This document shows, one piece after another, positions 1 to 10,769 of a stretch of DNA of 64,000 nucleotides. The DNA lies in NCBI RefSeq assembly GCF_020905295.1, contig NZ_JAJJMM010000001.1:1-64000 (forward strand), given 5' to 3'. Under the pieces are notes generated by a model, which was not told where the DNA came from, did no database searches, and saw nothing but the letters and a program-made list of their open reading frames with translations. Numbering within the stretch: the stretch's first letter is position 1; each line of letters begins with the position of its first letter. The translations under genes were made by a program, and so were the position numbers. Origin of the DNA: Flavobacterium piscisymbiosum. GTDB lineage: Bacteria; Bacteroidota; Bacteroidia; Flavobacteriales; Flavobacteriaceae.

Positions 1-1428
1 ATGACTAAAACTGCTCAATCGGTATGGGAAAACTGTTTGTCCTTTATAAAAGACAATATTCAAGATCAAGCATATAAAACTTGGTTCGAACCAATCAAAT
101 CAGTTGAGCTAACCGACAACGCGTTATATATTCAGGTACCAAGTAAATTTTTCTACGAATGGCTAGAAGAACACTACGTAAAATTATTGAAAGTTGCGCT
201 TACCAAAGAACTGGGAAAAAACGCAAAGTTACTCTATAAAATTAAAATGGAGAACACTTATGGAAATAAACAGCCTTTTACCGAGCAGCTGCCAAGTTCC
301 AACAGAGTGCCAATGAAACCGCAAGAGGTTGATGCTCCGTTTAAAAACCTGAATCCTGAACTAAAGAATCCTTTTGTAATTCCGGGAATCAGAAATTTAA
401 AAATTGAATCACAGTTAAATCCTAATTATAGTTTTGACAATTTCCTTGAAGGAGACTCAAACCGTTTAGCTCGTTCTGCAGGTATGGCAGTTGCCAACAA
501 ACCTGGAGGAACATCATTTAATCCTTTATTGATTTTTGGTGGAGTTGGTTTAGGAAAAACACACTTAGCACACGCGATAGGTGTTGAAGTAAAAGATAAA
601 TATCCTGAAAAAACGGTTTTATATATTTCTGCCGAAATTTTCACACAACAATATATTGATTCGGTTAAAAAGAATAATCGTAATGATTTCATTCACTTTT
701 ACCAATTAATCGACGTTTTGATTATTGATGACGTTCAGTTTTTATCTGGAAAATCAGGAACTCAGGACGTATTTTTCCATATTTTCAACTATTTGCACCA
801 AAACGGAAAACAGGTAATTTTGACTTCGGACAAAGCTCCTGTTGATATGCAGGATATCGAACAACGTTTGTTATCACGTTTTAAATGGGGATTATCTGCT
901 GAATTACACCAGCCAGATTACGAAACCAGAATTTCGATCTTAAAAAATATTCTATATCGTGATGGTGTTGAGATGCCGGAAGATATCATTGAATATGTTG
1001 CCCGCAACATTAAATCGAATGTTAGGGAACTTGAAGGCGCTATTATCTCATTGATCGCACAATCTTCTTTCAACAAAAAAGAAGTTACGATTGAATTGGC
1101 AAAAAGCGTTGTAGAGAAATTTGTTAAAAACGTAAAGAGAGAAATCTCTATCGATTATATTCAAAAAATTGTGTCAGATTATTTTCAGTTGGATATTGAA
1201 ACACTTCAATCTAAAACCAGAAAGAGGCACGTGGTTCAGGCAAGACAATTGGCGATGTTTTTTGCAAAGAAATTTACTAAAGCTTCTTTGGCAAACATTG
1301 GTTCGCAAATTGGAGATCGTGATCACGCTACCGTTTTACACGCTTGTAAAACCGTTGACAATTTAGTTTCTACAGACAAGCAATTCAAGAAATTTGTCGA
1401 AGACATCAACAAAAAATTAACGCTATAA
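1..1428 (+). CDS. dnaA: Chromosomal replication initiator DnaA
   Basis: This is the AAA+ initiator that binds DnaA boxes, melts oriC and helps load the replicative helicase. The 475-aa length is normal for the family. An N-terminal domain I covers about residues 1-90 and a variable linker follows. The AAA+ core has Walker A GGVGLGKT (about 180-187) and Walker B LIIDDVQF (about 240-247). The C-terminal domain IV ends in the DnaA-box signature DRDHATVLHA near residue 440. The window begins exactly at its ATG, so the record was probably numbered from this gene and any promoter or oriC lies before the window. The phosphatase gene starts 9 bases downstream. The identification is secure. Confidence 0.98.
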   Translation: MTKTAQSVWENCLSFIKDNIQDQAYKTWFEPIKSVELTDNALYIQVPSKFFYEWLEEHYVKLLKVALTKELGKNAKLLYKIKMENTYGNKQPFTEQLPSSNRVPMKPQEVDAPFKNLNPELKNPFVIPGIRNLKIESQLNPNYSFDNFLEGDSNRLARSAGMAVANKPGGTSFNPLLIFGGVGLGKTHLAHAIGVEVKDKYPEKTVLYISAEIFTQQYIDSVKKNNRNDFIHFYQLIDVLIIDDVQFLSGKSGTQDVFFHIFNYLHQNGKQVILTSDKAPVDMQDIEQRLLSRFKWGLSAELHQPDYETRISILKNILYRDGVEMPEDIIEYVARNIKSNVRELEGAIISLIAQSSFNKKEVTIELAKSVVEKFVKNVKREISIDYIQKIVSDYFQLDIETLQSKTRKRHVVQARQLAMFFAKKFTKASLANIGSQIGDRDHATVLHACKTVDNLVSTDKQFKKFVEDINKKLTL

Positions 1429-1437
1429 ACGCGAATC

Positions 1438-1902
1438 ATGCCAGTAAAAATTTTAATGGTTTGCTTGGGAAATATTTGCAGATCACCTTTAGCCGAAGGT
1501 ATTTTAGCATCAAAATTACCTGAAAATTTTATAGTTGATTCCGCAGGAACAGGATCGTGGCATGTGGGTCATTCACCAGATAAACGTTCGATTGCTGTAG
1601 CCAAAAAAAACGGCTTATGCATTGACAATCAAAAAGGAAAACAATTTAAAACAGCTGATTTTGACGAATTTGATTATATTTATGTTATGGATAGTTCAAA
1701 TTACCGAGACGTCATTCATTTAGCCAAAACTCCGGAACACAAAAATAAAGTACATCTTATTTTAAACGAATTATTTCCGGACGAAAACGTAGATGTTCCA
1801 GATCCTTATTACGGAACTGCAAATGGTTTCGACAATGTTTATCAAATGTTAGACGAAGTTGCCGAAATTATTGCCAAAAAACTTATCGAAAAACATTCAT
1901 AA
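1438..1902 (+). CDS. Low-molecular-weight protein tyrosine phosphatase
   Basis: A 154-aa cytoplasmic phosphatase of the LMW-PTP family, which hydrolyses phosphotyrosine or small phosphoesters through a cysteinyl-phosphate intermediate. The P-loop CLGNICRS (Cys9-X5-Arg15) lies at the N terminus and the general-acid Asp is in DPYY near residue 122, so all catalytic residues are present. It follows dnaA by 9 bases and is probably co-transcribed with it. The substrate cannot be read from the sequence. Confidence 0.93.
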   Translation: MPVKILMVCLGNICRSPLAEGILASKLPENFIVDSAGTGSWHVGHSPDKRSIAVAKKNGLCIDNQKGKQFKTADFDEFDYIYVMDSSNYRDVIHLAKTPEHKNKVHLILNELFPDENVDVPDPYYGTANGFDNVYQMLDEVAEIIAKKLIEKHS

Positions 1903-1971
1903 TTTTAATGTATTTTAATTACTTAACTGATAATTGAAGTACATTTTTCTTTTAATCCTAAACCATCACAA

Positions 1972-2685
1972 ATGAAACTTCTAGGAAAACTATATTTAAT
2001 TCCAACCACAATGGGCGAAAGCGATCCTATGGATGTTTTGCCACAAACCGTAAAAAGAAGTATCGATTTTATAGATCATTATATTGTTGAAAACGAGAAA
2101 ACGGCCAGAAAATCAATAAAAGCAGTTTCTCCTGAAAAAAAACAATCAGAACTTATACTTTTCACACTTAATAAACGCACAGAACCCAGCGAGCATTTAG
2201 ACTTCATCAAACCTTTATTAGAAGGAAAAAATGTAGGTTTAATGAGCGAAGCCGGTTGTCCCGGAGTTGCTGATCCCGGTGCTGTAATTGTAAAATTGGC
2301 ACACGAAAAAGGAATTCAGGTTGTGCCTTTAGTTGGTCCGTCTTCCATTCTACTTGCAATGATGGCTTCCGGAATGAACGGTCAAAGCTTTACTTTCAAC
2401 GGATATTTGCCAATTGATAAAGATGAGAAAAAATCGGCTTTGAAACATTTTGAGAAATTATCTCAGGATAAAAACCAATCGCAGATTTTTATTGAAACCC
2501 CATACAGAAACAATAAATTGGTTGAAGATATTTTACAAATCGTAAATCCTTCAACTCATTTATGTATTGCAACTGATATTACTTTACCAACAGAATTCAT
2601 TAAAACAATGCGTGTTGCAGATTGGAAAAAATTAAAAGTTGATTTACATAACCGACCAACGATTTTTATTATTCATAAAATGTAA
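1972..2685 (+). CDS. SAM-dependent methyltransferase, RsmI-like (tetrapyrrole methylase fold)
   Basis: A 237-aa protein of the tetrapyrrole-methylase superfamily. The block MSEAGCPGVADPGA (about 90-103) matches the RsmI subgroup, which 2'-O-methylates C1402 of 16S rRNA. It is shorter than classical RsmI (about 280 aa), lacking the C-terminal extension. Bacteroidota commonly carry such a short paralog, so 16S methylation is probable but not certain. It is downstream of the phosphatase on the same strand. Confidence 0.85.
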   Translation: MKLLGKLYLIPTTMGESDPMDVLPQTVKRSIDFIDHYIVENEKTARKSIKAVSPEKKQSELILFTLNKRTEPSEHLDFIKPLLEGKNVGLMSEAGCPGVADPGAVIVKLAHEKGIQVVPLVGPSSILLAMMASGMNGQSFTFNGYLPIDKDEKKSALKHFEKLSQDKNQSQIFIETPYRNNKLVEDILQIVNPSTHLCIATDITLPTEFIKTMRVADWKKLKVDLHNRPTIFIIHKM

Positions 2686-2706
2686 ACTAACTTTAAGACC
2701 ATCATA

Positions 2707-3102
2707 ATGAAAAAGTTTCTAATCCTTATTTTGATTTGCCTTGCGCAAAATACATTTTCTCAAGAGGTTGCTAAACCCAATACAACCGATGATGACAACA
2801 AAATCTACAATACTGCAGGCATAGATGTTAAACCTGAATTTCCCGGAGGATTAGAAGCAATGAATGGCTTTATAAAACAAAATTTCAAAAACCCAAAAGA
2901 AGGTTTAAAAGGAAAAATATACACCACTTTTATTATTGAAAAAGATGGATCGTTAAGTGACATTAAAATTTTAAGAGACCTTGGACACGAAACAGGTACA
3001 GAAGCCATAAGAGTTTTAAAACTATTTCCAAAATGGAGTCCCGGAAAACAAAACAATAAAATTATTAGAGTTCTCTACTCCATTCCAATGATAATAAATT
3101 AA
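2707..3102 (+). CDS. Secreted TonB C-terminal-domain protein
   Basis: A 131-aa protein with a signal peptide (about residues 1-19, ending near FSQE) followed by a single TonB-like C-terminal domain: a PEFPGGLEAMNGFI block, then FIIEKDGSLSDIKILRD and a final KWSPGKQNNK segment. This is the energy-transducer fold without the usual long Pro-rich linker and N-terminal membrane anchor. It could act in the periplasm with an outer-membrane transporter or simply be a stand-alone domain. No partner gene is adjacent. Confidence 0.75.
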   Translation: MKKFLILILICLAQNTFSQEVAKPNTTDDDNKIYNTAGIDVKPEFPGGLEAMNGFIKQNFKNPKEGLKGKIYTTFIIEKDGSLSDIKILRDLGHETGTEAIRVLKLFPKWSPGKQNNKIIRVLYSIPMIIN

Positions 3103-3148
3103 GTTTATTTTATTCACTTATAAGTTTTTCCCCTAATCAAACTTCATC

Positions 3149-4276
3149 ATGAGTAAACTTCCAAACGTAACGACAAGCATTTTTACAGTAATGTCTAAAA
3201 TGGCAACAGAATATAATGCAATTAATCTTTCGCAGGGATTTCCTAACTTTCCGGTTGATGAAAGATTAACAGATATTCTGGCAAGATTAGCTAAGGAAAA
3301 CGTACATCAATACACACCAATGGCAGGTTTGCCGCCGTTAATGAATCAGATTGCAAATTTAATTCAGAGTTCTTACAAAAGAACGATCAATCCTGATTTA
3401 GAACTTTTGGTTACTGCCGGTGCGACACAGGGAATTTTCACTTCGATTTTAGCTTTGGTAAAAACGGGTGACGAAGTTGTAATTCTGGATCCGAGTTATG
3501 ATTCATACGAATCTCCGGTTTTACTTTGTAATGCAAAACCAGTTCGTGTAGCTTTAAACGATGATTACACACCCAATTGGGAAACGATCGAAAAAGCGTG
3601 TTCATCAAAAACCAGGATGATTATTATCAATAATCCGCATAATCCAACAGGGAAAATTTTAACTGAAGCTGATTTTCTTGAACTGGAAAAATTACTTTCA
3701 AAACATCCGGACATTATTGTTTTATCTGATGAAGTCTACGAATATATTACATTCGAAGAAAAACACATCTCTGCACATACCAAAGATTTTCTTTTAAACC
3801 GTTGCATAATGGTTTCATCTTTCGGAAAATCATTTCATATTACAGGCTGGAAAATTGGCTATACCGTTGCGCCCGAACACTTGATGAAAGAAATTAAAAA
3901 AGTACATCAGTTTCTTGTTTTCAGCGTTAACAGTATTTCTCAAGCTGCCATAAGTGAATATTTAAATGTTGTTGATGTGAATTTGCTTGGAAAATTCTAT
4001 CAGGAAAAACGAGATTATTTCCAGAAACTGCTTCAAAATAGCCGTTTTGAACTAAAACCTTGCGAGGGAACTTATTTTCAGGTTACCTCTTACACCAACA
4101 TTTCAAACGATGATGATGTTACTTTTTGCAAAAAACTAATTACAGACCATGGCGTTGCTGCCATCCCAATTTCTACTTTTTATTCAGATCATAAAGACCA
4201 AAAATTAATACGTTTTTGCTTTGCTAAAGACAATTTCACTTTAGAATCAGCAGCAAAAAAATTATGTGATATATAA
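3149..4276 (+). CDS. PLP-dependent aminotransferase, methionine/kynurenine aminotransferase type
   Basis: A 375-aa fold-type I class I/II aminotransferase. The N-terminal SQGFPNFPVDERL, the NNPHNPTGK loop, the LSDEVYEY segment and the Schiff-base lysine in SSFGKS (about Lys227) are all present. The overall pattern resembles the E. coli YbdL-type methionine aminotransferase, which transaminates methionine to the keto acid and may serve in methionine salvage. It stands alone between the TonB-like and SDR genes. Confidence 0.87.
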   Translation: MSKLPNVTTSIFTVMSKMATEYNAINLSQGFPNFPVDERLTDILARLAKENVHQYTPMAGLPPLMNQIANLIQSSYKRTINPDLELLVTAGATQGIFTSILALVKTGDEVVILDPSYDSYESPVLLCNAKPVRVALNDDYTPNWETIEKACSSKTRMIIINNPHNPTGKILTEADFLELEKLLSKHPDIIVLSDEVYEYITFEEKHISAHTKDFLLNRCIMVSSFGKSFHITGWKIGYTVAPEHLMKEIKKVHQFLVFSVNSISQAAISEYLNVVDVNLLGKFYQEKRDYFQKLLQNSRFELKPCEGTYFQVTSYTNISNDDDVTFCKKLITDHGVAAIPISTFYSDHKDQKLIRFCFAKDNFTLESAAKKLCDI

Positions 4277-4354
4277 AGTTTATCAAAATTTTATAACATT
4301 ATTATGCGTGCATCCTATTTATTTAATTAATATTGTAATAAAAAGAAAAAAAAT

Positions 4355-5236
4355 ATGAGCTATACAGATAAAATGTTAAGAGATGACGCTTTAAAAGGTA
4401 AAGTCATAGTAGTAACAGGCGGCGGAAGCGGTTTAGGAAAAGCCATGACCAAATATTTCTTAGAATTAGGTGCTCAGGTAGCCATTACTTCAAGAGATTT
4501 AGAAAAGCTAAAAAATACGGCCACCGAACTTGAAACTGAAACCGGAGGAAAATGTTTACCGCTTCAATGTGACGTTCGTCATTATGAAGAAGTAGAAAAT
4601 ATGCTTCAGGAAACCTTAAAAGCTTTTGGAAAAGTAGATGTTCTTTTGAACAATGCTGCCGGAAATTTTATTTCTCCAACCGAACGTTTATCTGCAAATG
4701 CATTTGATACTGTTATAGATATCGTATTAAAAGGTTCAAAAAACTGTACACTAGCTTTTGGAAAACACTGGATCGATACCAAACAAACATCGGCTACAAT
4801 ATTAAATATCGTAACCACTTATGCCTGGACAGGTTCAGCATATGTTGTACCTAGTGCTACTGCAAAAGCAGGAGTTTTGGCCATGACACGCAGTTTGGCT
4901 GTAGAATGGGCAAAATACGGAATCCGTTCTAATGCCATTGCACCGGGACCATTCCCAACAAAAGGCGCGTGGGACAGATTATTACCCGGAGATCTTGCCG
5001 AAAAATTTGACATGGCGAAAAAAGTTCCATTGAAACGTGTAGGTGATCATCAGGAATTGGCCAATTTAGCAGCTTATTTAGTATCTGATTTTTCAGCTTA
5101 TGTAAATGGTGATGTTATCACAATCGATGGTGGCGAATGGCTAAAAGGCGCAGGACAATTTAATTTATTAGAAGCAATTCCGGAAGAACTTTGGGATCAG
5201 CTTGAAATGATGATAAAAGCTAAAAAGAATAAATAA
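4355..5236 (+). CDS. SDR oxidoreductase, 2,4-dienoyl-CoA reductase-like
   Basis: A 293-aa short-chain dehydrogenase. The Rossmann motif TGGGSGLGKA lies near residue 21 and the LLNNAAGNF motif near 105. The region TYAWTGSAYVVPSATAKAG followed by APGPFPTKGAWDRL matches the 2,4-dienoyl-CoA reductase subgroup rather than ordinary FabG-like SDRs with a classical Ser-Tyr-X3-Lys. The role is probably NADPH-dependent reduction of unsaturated acyl-CoA in fatty-acid oxidation. It ends in a strong hairpin terminator at 5291. Confidence 0.85.
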   Translation: MSYTDKMLRDDALKGKVIVVTGGGSGLGKAMTKYFLELGAQVAITSRDLEKLKNTATELETETGGKCLPLQCDVRHYEEVENMLQETLKAFGKVDVLLNNAAGNFISPTERLSANAFDTVIDIVLKGSKNCTLAFGKHWIDTKQTSATILNIVTTYAWTGSAYVVPSATAKAGVLAMTRSLAVEWAKYGIRSNAIAPGPFPTKGAWDRLLPGDLAEKFDMAKKVPLKRVGDHQELANLAAYLVSDFSAYVNGDVITIDGGEWLKGAGQFNLLEAIPEELWDQLEMMIKAKKNK

Positions 5237-5290
5237 TTTTACGTGCTTACTAAATTCAGAATATTTTTTATAAACTATACTGATTGCACT

Positions 5291-5324
5291 AAATCCCGAA
5301 GGTTCTACTTTCGGGATTTTTTTT
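5291..5324 (+). terminator. Rho-independent terminator after the SDR gene
   Basis: A 10-bp stem AAATCCCGAA / TTCGGGATTT with a short loop is followed by a run of T. It lies 54 bases after the SDR stop codon. Confidence 0.85.
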
Positions 5325-5351
5325 ATGTTTTCACCATATAAGTCACAATCT

Positions 5352-5443
5352 TTTAACCATATAAGTAATATAAGTTCAGTTAAGTACCGTTTTACTTAAA
5401 TATTTTGTTGCTTAATTTTACTTACATTACTTATATGGTTAAA
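5352..5443. repeat. Long AT-rich inverted repeat upstream of udk
   Basis: Two 24-base arms (5352-5375 and 5420-5443, beginning TTTAACCATATAAGTAA) are inverted copies with one mismatch, separated by 44 bases. A third partial direct copy (ACCATATAAGT) lies near 5334. It sits between the SDR terminator and the udk promoter, so it could be a regulatory site or a small mobile repeat. The sequence does not tell which. Confidence 0.75.
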
Positions 5444-5455
5444 TTACATAATATG

Positions 5456-5485
5456 TTTAGTACTTCACTTAAATTATTATTTTTG
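5456..5485 (+). promoter_or_regulatory. Predicted Bacteroidota promoter for udk
   Basis: A -7 box TATTTTTG at 5478-5485 lies 19 bases after a TTT at 5456-5458, about 27 bases before the udk ATG. The -7 box fits TAnnTTTG well; the -33 box is imperfect. Confidence 0.55.
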
Positions 5486-5511
5486 CCAAACAAATATCAA
5501 ACAAAAAATAT

Positions 5512-6120
5512 ATGCTCATTATTGGAATTGCAGGAGGAACAGGAAGTGGAAAAACAACAGTAGTACATCAAATTATGAACGAATTACCAGACACTGAAGT
5601 TGGCGTAATTTCTCAGGATTCCTACTATAAAGAAACCCATAATTTGTCGTTCGACGAAAGAGCATTAATCAATTTTGATCATCCGCGTGCGATCGATTTT
5701 GAATTATTGGTAAAACATTTAAAAGCACTAAAAGAAGGCGAAACTATCGATCAGCCTGTTTATTCTTTCATACAACATAACAGAACAGACGATACGGTAT
5801 CAACGCATCCAAGAAAAGTAATGATTGTAGAAGGCATTCTAATCTTGACCAATCCGGAGCTTCGTGATCTTTTTGATGTTAAAGTTTACGTGCATGCTGA
5901 CTCTGACGAAAGATTAATTCGCCGTTTAAAACGTGATATTTCAGAACGCGGACGTGATATCGAGGAGGTTTTAACCCGTTATCAAAACACCTTAAAACCT
6001 ATGCACGAGCAATTTATCGAGCCATCAAAAGCTTTTGCAGACATCATCATTCCTAATGATAAATACAATACTGTAGCCATCGATGTAGTCCGGGCTGTAA
6101 TTAATCAACGAATTTCATAA
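5512..6120 (+). CDS. udk: Uridine kinase
   Basis: A 202-aa P-loop kinase that phosphorylates uridine and cytidine in pyrimidine salvage. The Walker A motif GGTGSGKT is at residues 8-15, the SQDSYYK substrate segment near 41-47, and NFDHPRAIDF near 61-70, all diagnostic of uridine kinase. The length is normal. A predicted promoter lies directly upstream and a structured repeat element follows it. Confidence 0.95.
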   Translation: MLIIGIAGGTGSGKTTVVHQIMNELPDTEVGVISQDSYYKETHNLSFDERALINFDHPRAIDFELLVKHLKALKEGETIDQPVYSFIQHNRTDDTVSTHPRKVMIVEGILILTNPELRDLFDVKVYVHADSDERLIRRLKRDISERGRDIEEVLTRYQNTLKPMHEQFIEPSKAFADIIIPNDKYNTVAIDVVRAVINQRIS

Positions 6121-6150
6121 TTTTTATCGTAAATTTATTCCATAAAAATT

Positions 6151-6233
6151 AGGAGCTATTTCCCGCTCTCGCCTTTATCTTTTTATGTCCGCCGCGGCGG
6201 ACATAAAAAGGATATCGGCTCCATCGGGGCTAG
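6151..6233 (+). repeat. Interspersed palindromic element, family 1, copy A
   Basis: The element starts AGGAGCTATTTCCCGCT and ends CATCGGGGCTAG. Its core is a perfect 32-base palindrome (6179-6210, arms of 16 bases, centre CCGCGG). The same ends with a different central hairpin recur in reverse orientation at 29218-29296. Conserved ends with a variable stem suggest a REP- or MITE-like element. It fills most of the udk-DivIC gap. Confidence 0.85.
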
Positions 6234-6276
6234 AACACCAATCGAAATTATAAGAAGTAATCAGTTTAAAGAGAAA

Positions 6277-6612
6277 ATGAAATTAAAAAATCCATATAAA
6301 GGCAAACGCTGGTTTAAATTACTGAGCAATAAATATGTTTGGGTTTTACTCTTTTTTGTAGTCTGGATGTTATTTTTAGACAATTACTCCTATTTTGATC
6401 ACCGTTTTCTTGACGGACAGATTAATGAACTACAAGACAACAAAAAATATTATCAGGACGAAATAAAGAAAGATCAGGAACAGATCAAGCAGCTTAAAAA
6501 TCCTGAACAAATAGAAAAATATGCTCGCGAAAAATATTACATGAAAAAAGATAGCGAAGATATTTACATCATTCAATTTGAAGGAGATACCATTCAAGAT
6601 ACAAAAGAATAA
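6277..6612 (+). CDS. Septum formation initiator, DivIC/FtsB family
   Basis: A 111-aa bitopic membrane protein. A short basic N terminus precedes one transmembrane helix (about residues 21-37, YVWVLLFFVVWMLFL), then a periplasmic coiled coil (about 47-85) and the EQIEKYAREKYYMKK motif typical of FtsB/DivIC. The family bridges early and late divisome proteins at the septum. It is followed after 23 bases by mutA. Confidence 0.88.
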   Translation: MKLKNPYKGKRWFKLLSNKYVWVLLFFVVWMLFLDNYSYFDHRFLDGQINELQDNKKYYQDEIKKDQEQIKQLKNPEQIEKYAREKYYMKKDSEDIYIIQFEGDTIQDTKE

Positions 6613-6635
6613 TCAGAAAAAAGCACACAAACCCA

Positions 6636-8000
6636 ATGGCTACTACCCTATTCGACGATTTTAATCCGATTTCATCCAAACAATGGAAACAAAAAATTCA
6701 GTTTGAATTAGATGGAGCAGATTATAACGAAACCGTAATTTGGAATTCTCCAGAAGACATTCAGGTTAAACCGTTTTATCATATAGATGAATTTTCTAAA
6801 GCTGCTTCGGTTAAAACTCAGGCATCCAATTTTAAAATTTGTCAAAATATCTTTGTCTATGATATCGAAAAATCGATTCAAAGAGCTATAAACACTATCG
6901 AAAGAGGTGCTGAAAGTTTACGTTTTACTATCGAAAACGAAAAAATAGATGTACAAAAATTATTAGAAACTCTTCCTTTAGAAAACAGAACGGTTTACTT
7001 TAATTTGAATTTTATTTCAATCGATTTCGTAAAAGTATTGGACACCATTTCGATTCAGAAAAAAGCTGTTTTTTATTGCAATATTGACCCAATTGGTCAT
7101 TTTGCAAGAGAAGGAAACTGGTTTACAACAGCTGATAAAAATAATTTCGAAACGATCGAAAAAATTGCAAAAGCCACAACAAACCTTTCCTTGTTAAGTA
7201 TCGATTCCGGTTTATATCAAAATGCCGGCGCTAATATTACACAACAAATTGCCTATAGTTTAGCACACGCCAACGAATATTTAAATCGCTTGCCAAGCGT
7301 TACTGAACCATTTGTATTTCAAATATCAGTAGGAACAAATTATTTTTTTGAAATTGCAAAACTTCGCGCTTTACGAATGCTTTTCAAACTGATAGCTTCA
7401 GAGTATAATCCTGATTTAGAATGTCATTTTTTGGTAACGCCAACAAAACGCAATAAAACAATTTACGATTATAATGTAAATATGTTACGTACCACAACCG
7501 AATGCATGTCGGCAATACTTGGCGGCGCAGATGCCGTGGCCAATTTACCATATGATTCATTATACCACAAAGACAACGAATTTGGCGACCGAATTGCCAG
7601 AAATCAATTGTTGATTTTAAAATATGAAAGTTATTTTGACAAAGTCGATAATCCAGCCGATGGAAGTTATTATATAGAAAGTCTGACGATGCAATTAGCA
7701 GAAAAAAGTTTAGCTTCATTTAAAGATATTGAAGCAAATGGAGGTTTCTTAAAACTTCTTAATGACGGAACCATCAAAAAGAAAATTCAGGAAAGTGCCT
7801 CAAAAGAGCAGGAATTGTTCGATTCTAAAAAAGAAGTTTTATTAGGCACGAATAAATATCCTAACAAAGAAGACCGAATGAAACACGATTTGGAATTATT
7901 TCCTTTCGTAAAAATAAAACCAAGAAAAACATTAATTACACCAATTATAGAAAAAAGATTGGCAGAGAAGCTGGAACAGGAGCGATTGGAGCTTGAATAA
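6636..8000 (+). CDS. mutA: Methylmalonyl-CoA mutase small (beta) subunit
   Basis: A 454-aa homologue of the mutase TIM barrel that lacks the C-terminal B12 domain, as expected for the non-catalytic small subunit of heterodimeric methylmalonyl-CoA mutase. The block LGGADAVANLPYD and the segment DNPADGSYYIESLT parallel the corresponding regions of the large subunit at 8578-10716. The enzyme interconverts succinyl-CoA and (R)-methylmalonyl-CoA in propionate metabolism. Unusually, a toxin-antitoxin-like pair separates it from the large-subunit gene. Confidence 0.93.
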   Translation: MATTLFDDFNPISSKQWKQKIQFELDGADYNETVIWNSPEDIQVKPFYHIDEFSKAASVKTQASNFKICQNIFVYDIEKSIQRAINTIERGAESLRFTIENEKIDVQKLLETLPLENRTVYFNLNFISIDFVKVLDTISIQKKAVFYCNIDPIGHFAREGNWFTTADKNNFETIEKIAKATTNLSLLSIDSGLYQNAGANITQQIAYSLAHANEYLNRLPSVTEPFVFQISVGTNYFFEIAKLRALRMLFKLIASEYNPDLECHFLVTPTKRNKTIYDYNVNMLRTTTECMSAILGGADAVANLPYDSLYHKDNEFGDRIARNQLLILKYESYFDKVDNPADGSYYIESLTMQLAEKSLASFKDIEANGGFLKLLNDGTIKKKIQESASKEQELFDSKKEVLLGTNKYPNKEDRMKHDLELFPFVKIKPRKTLITPIIEKRLAEKLEQERLELE

Positions 8001-8044
8001 AATTCATTTCAAATAGTTTTATTTGAATATAACCCTAAATAATA

Positions 8045-8281
8045 ATGGAAGCAATTAGACAAATAATATCAGTTAAAAATCATTCTGTAACCATCATACT
8101 ACCAGATGATTTTATAGCAGATGAAGTAGAAGTAATTATTTTACCTGTGCAGAATGACCATTATAAAATTCCTCAATGGCAAATTGATCAAGTGAGAGAA
8201 AGAACAGAAAACTATTTAAAAAATCCTACGAATGTTACTGACATTGATGATTTTTTAAAAGAAATTGAAAATGATCTATAA
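8045..8281 (+). CDS. Putative antitoxin of a type II toxin-antitoxin pair
   Basis: A 78-aa small acidic protein with an N-terminal beta-rich part (ISVKNHSVTIILPDDF) and a C-terminal helical tail with the NP...DIDDFLKEIE pattern common in antitoxins that wrap RelE/ParE toxins. It overlaps the following ParE-like gene by 11 bases, the usual antitoxin-first order. Family membership is inferred from context and shape; it could not be assigned to a named antitoxin family by eye. Confidence 0.68.
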   Translation: MEAIRQIISVKNHSVTIILPDDFIADEVEVIILPVQNDHYKIPQWQIDQVRERTENYLKNPTNVTDIDDFLKEIENDL

Positions 8282-8561
8282 AATAGTAATTATTGAAGAA
8301 GCTAAAGTAGATTATAAAAAATCTTTGTTTTGGTATAAAGGCATACATCCAAAATTAGCGATTAGGTTTAATGATTCTTTCAAAAGAAGCATAGCAATCA
8401 TTAAAAAAGACCCACTATTATTTCAAATAAGATATGACAACATTCGAATCATATTTTTAAAAACTTTTCCATACGCGATACATTATTCAATTTATAAAAA
8501 TTGTATCGTTATTAAATCTATTTTTCACACATCAAGAGATAGTGAGTTAAACGTATTCTAA
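8271..8561 (+). CDS. RelE/ParE-superfamily toxin
   Basis: A 96-aa basic protein with the ParE-like order: a beta strand ([13 protein letters not shown]), two helices ([31 protein letters not shown]), then strands ending [24 protein letters not shown] start it at the ATG at 8271, overlapping the antitoxin by 11 bases, because an upstream TTG adds only two residues. ParE toxins poison gyrase and RelE toxins cleave mRNA; the target here is not evident. The pair sits inside the mutA-mutB operon. Confidence 0.78.
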   Translation: MIYKIVIIEEAKVDYKKSLFWYKGIHPKLAIRFNDSFKRSIAIIKKDPLLFQIRYDNIRIIFLKTFPYAIHYSIYKNCIVIKSIFHTSRDSELNVF

Positions 8562-8577
8562 ACAACATTATTTACAA

Positions 8578-10716
<2,139 letters not shown>

Positions 10717-10721
10717 AGAGC

Positions 10722-10756
10722 AAAAAAAAATCCCGAATTGTATCGGGATTTTTTTT
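10722..10756 (+). terminator. Terminator after mutB (probably bidirectional)
   Basis: The stem AATCCCGA / TCGGGATT with a 6-base loop is flanked by A-rich and T-rich runs. It lies between two convergent genes and can serve both strands. Confidence 0.85.
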
Positions 10757-10769
10757 GCTTATGCAAATT

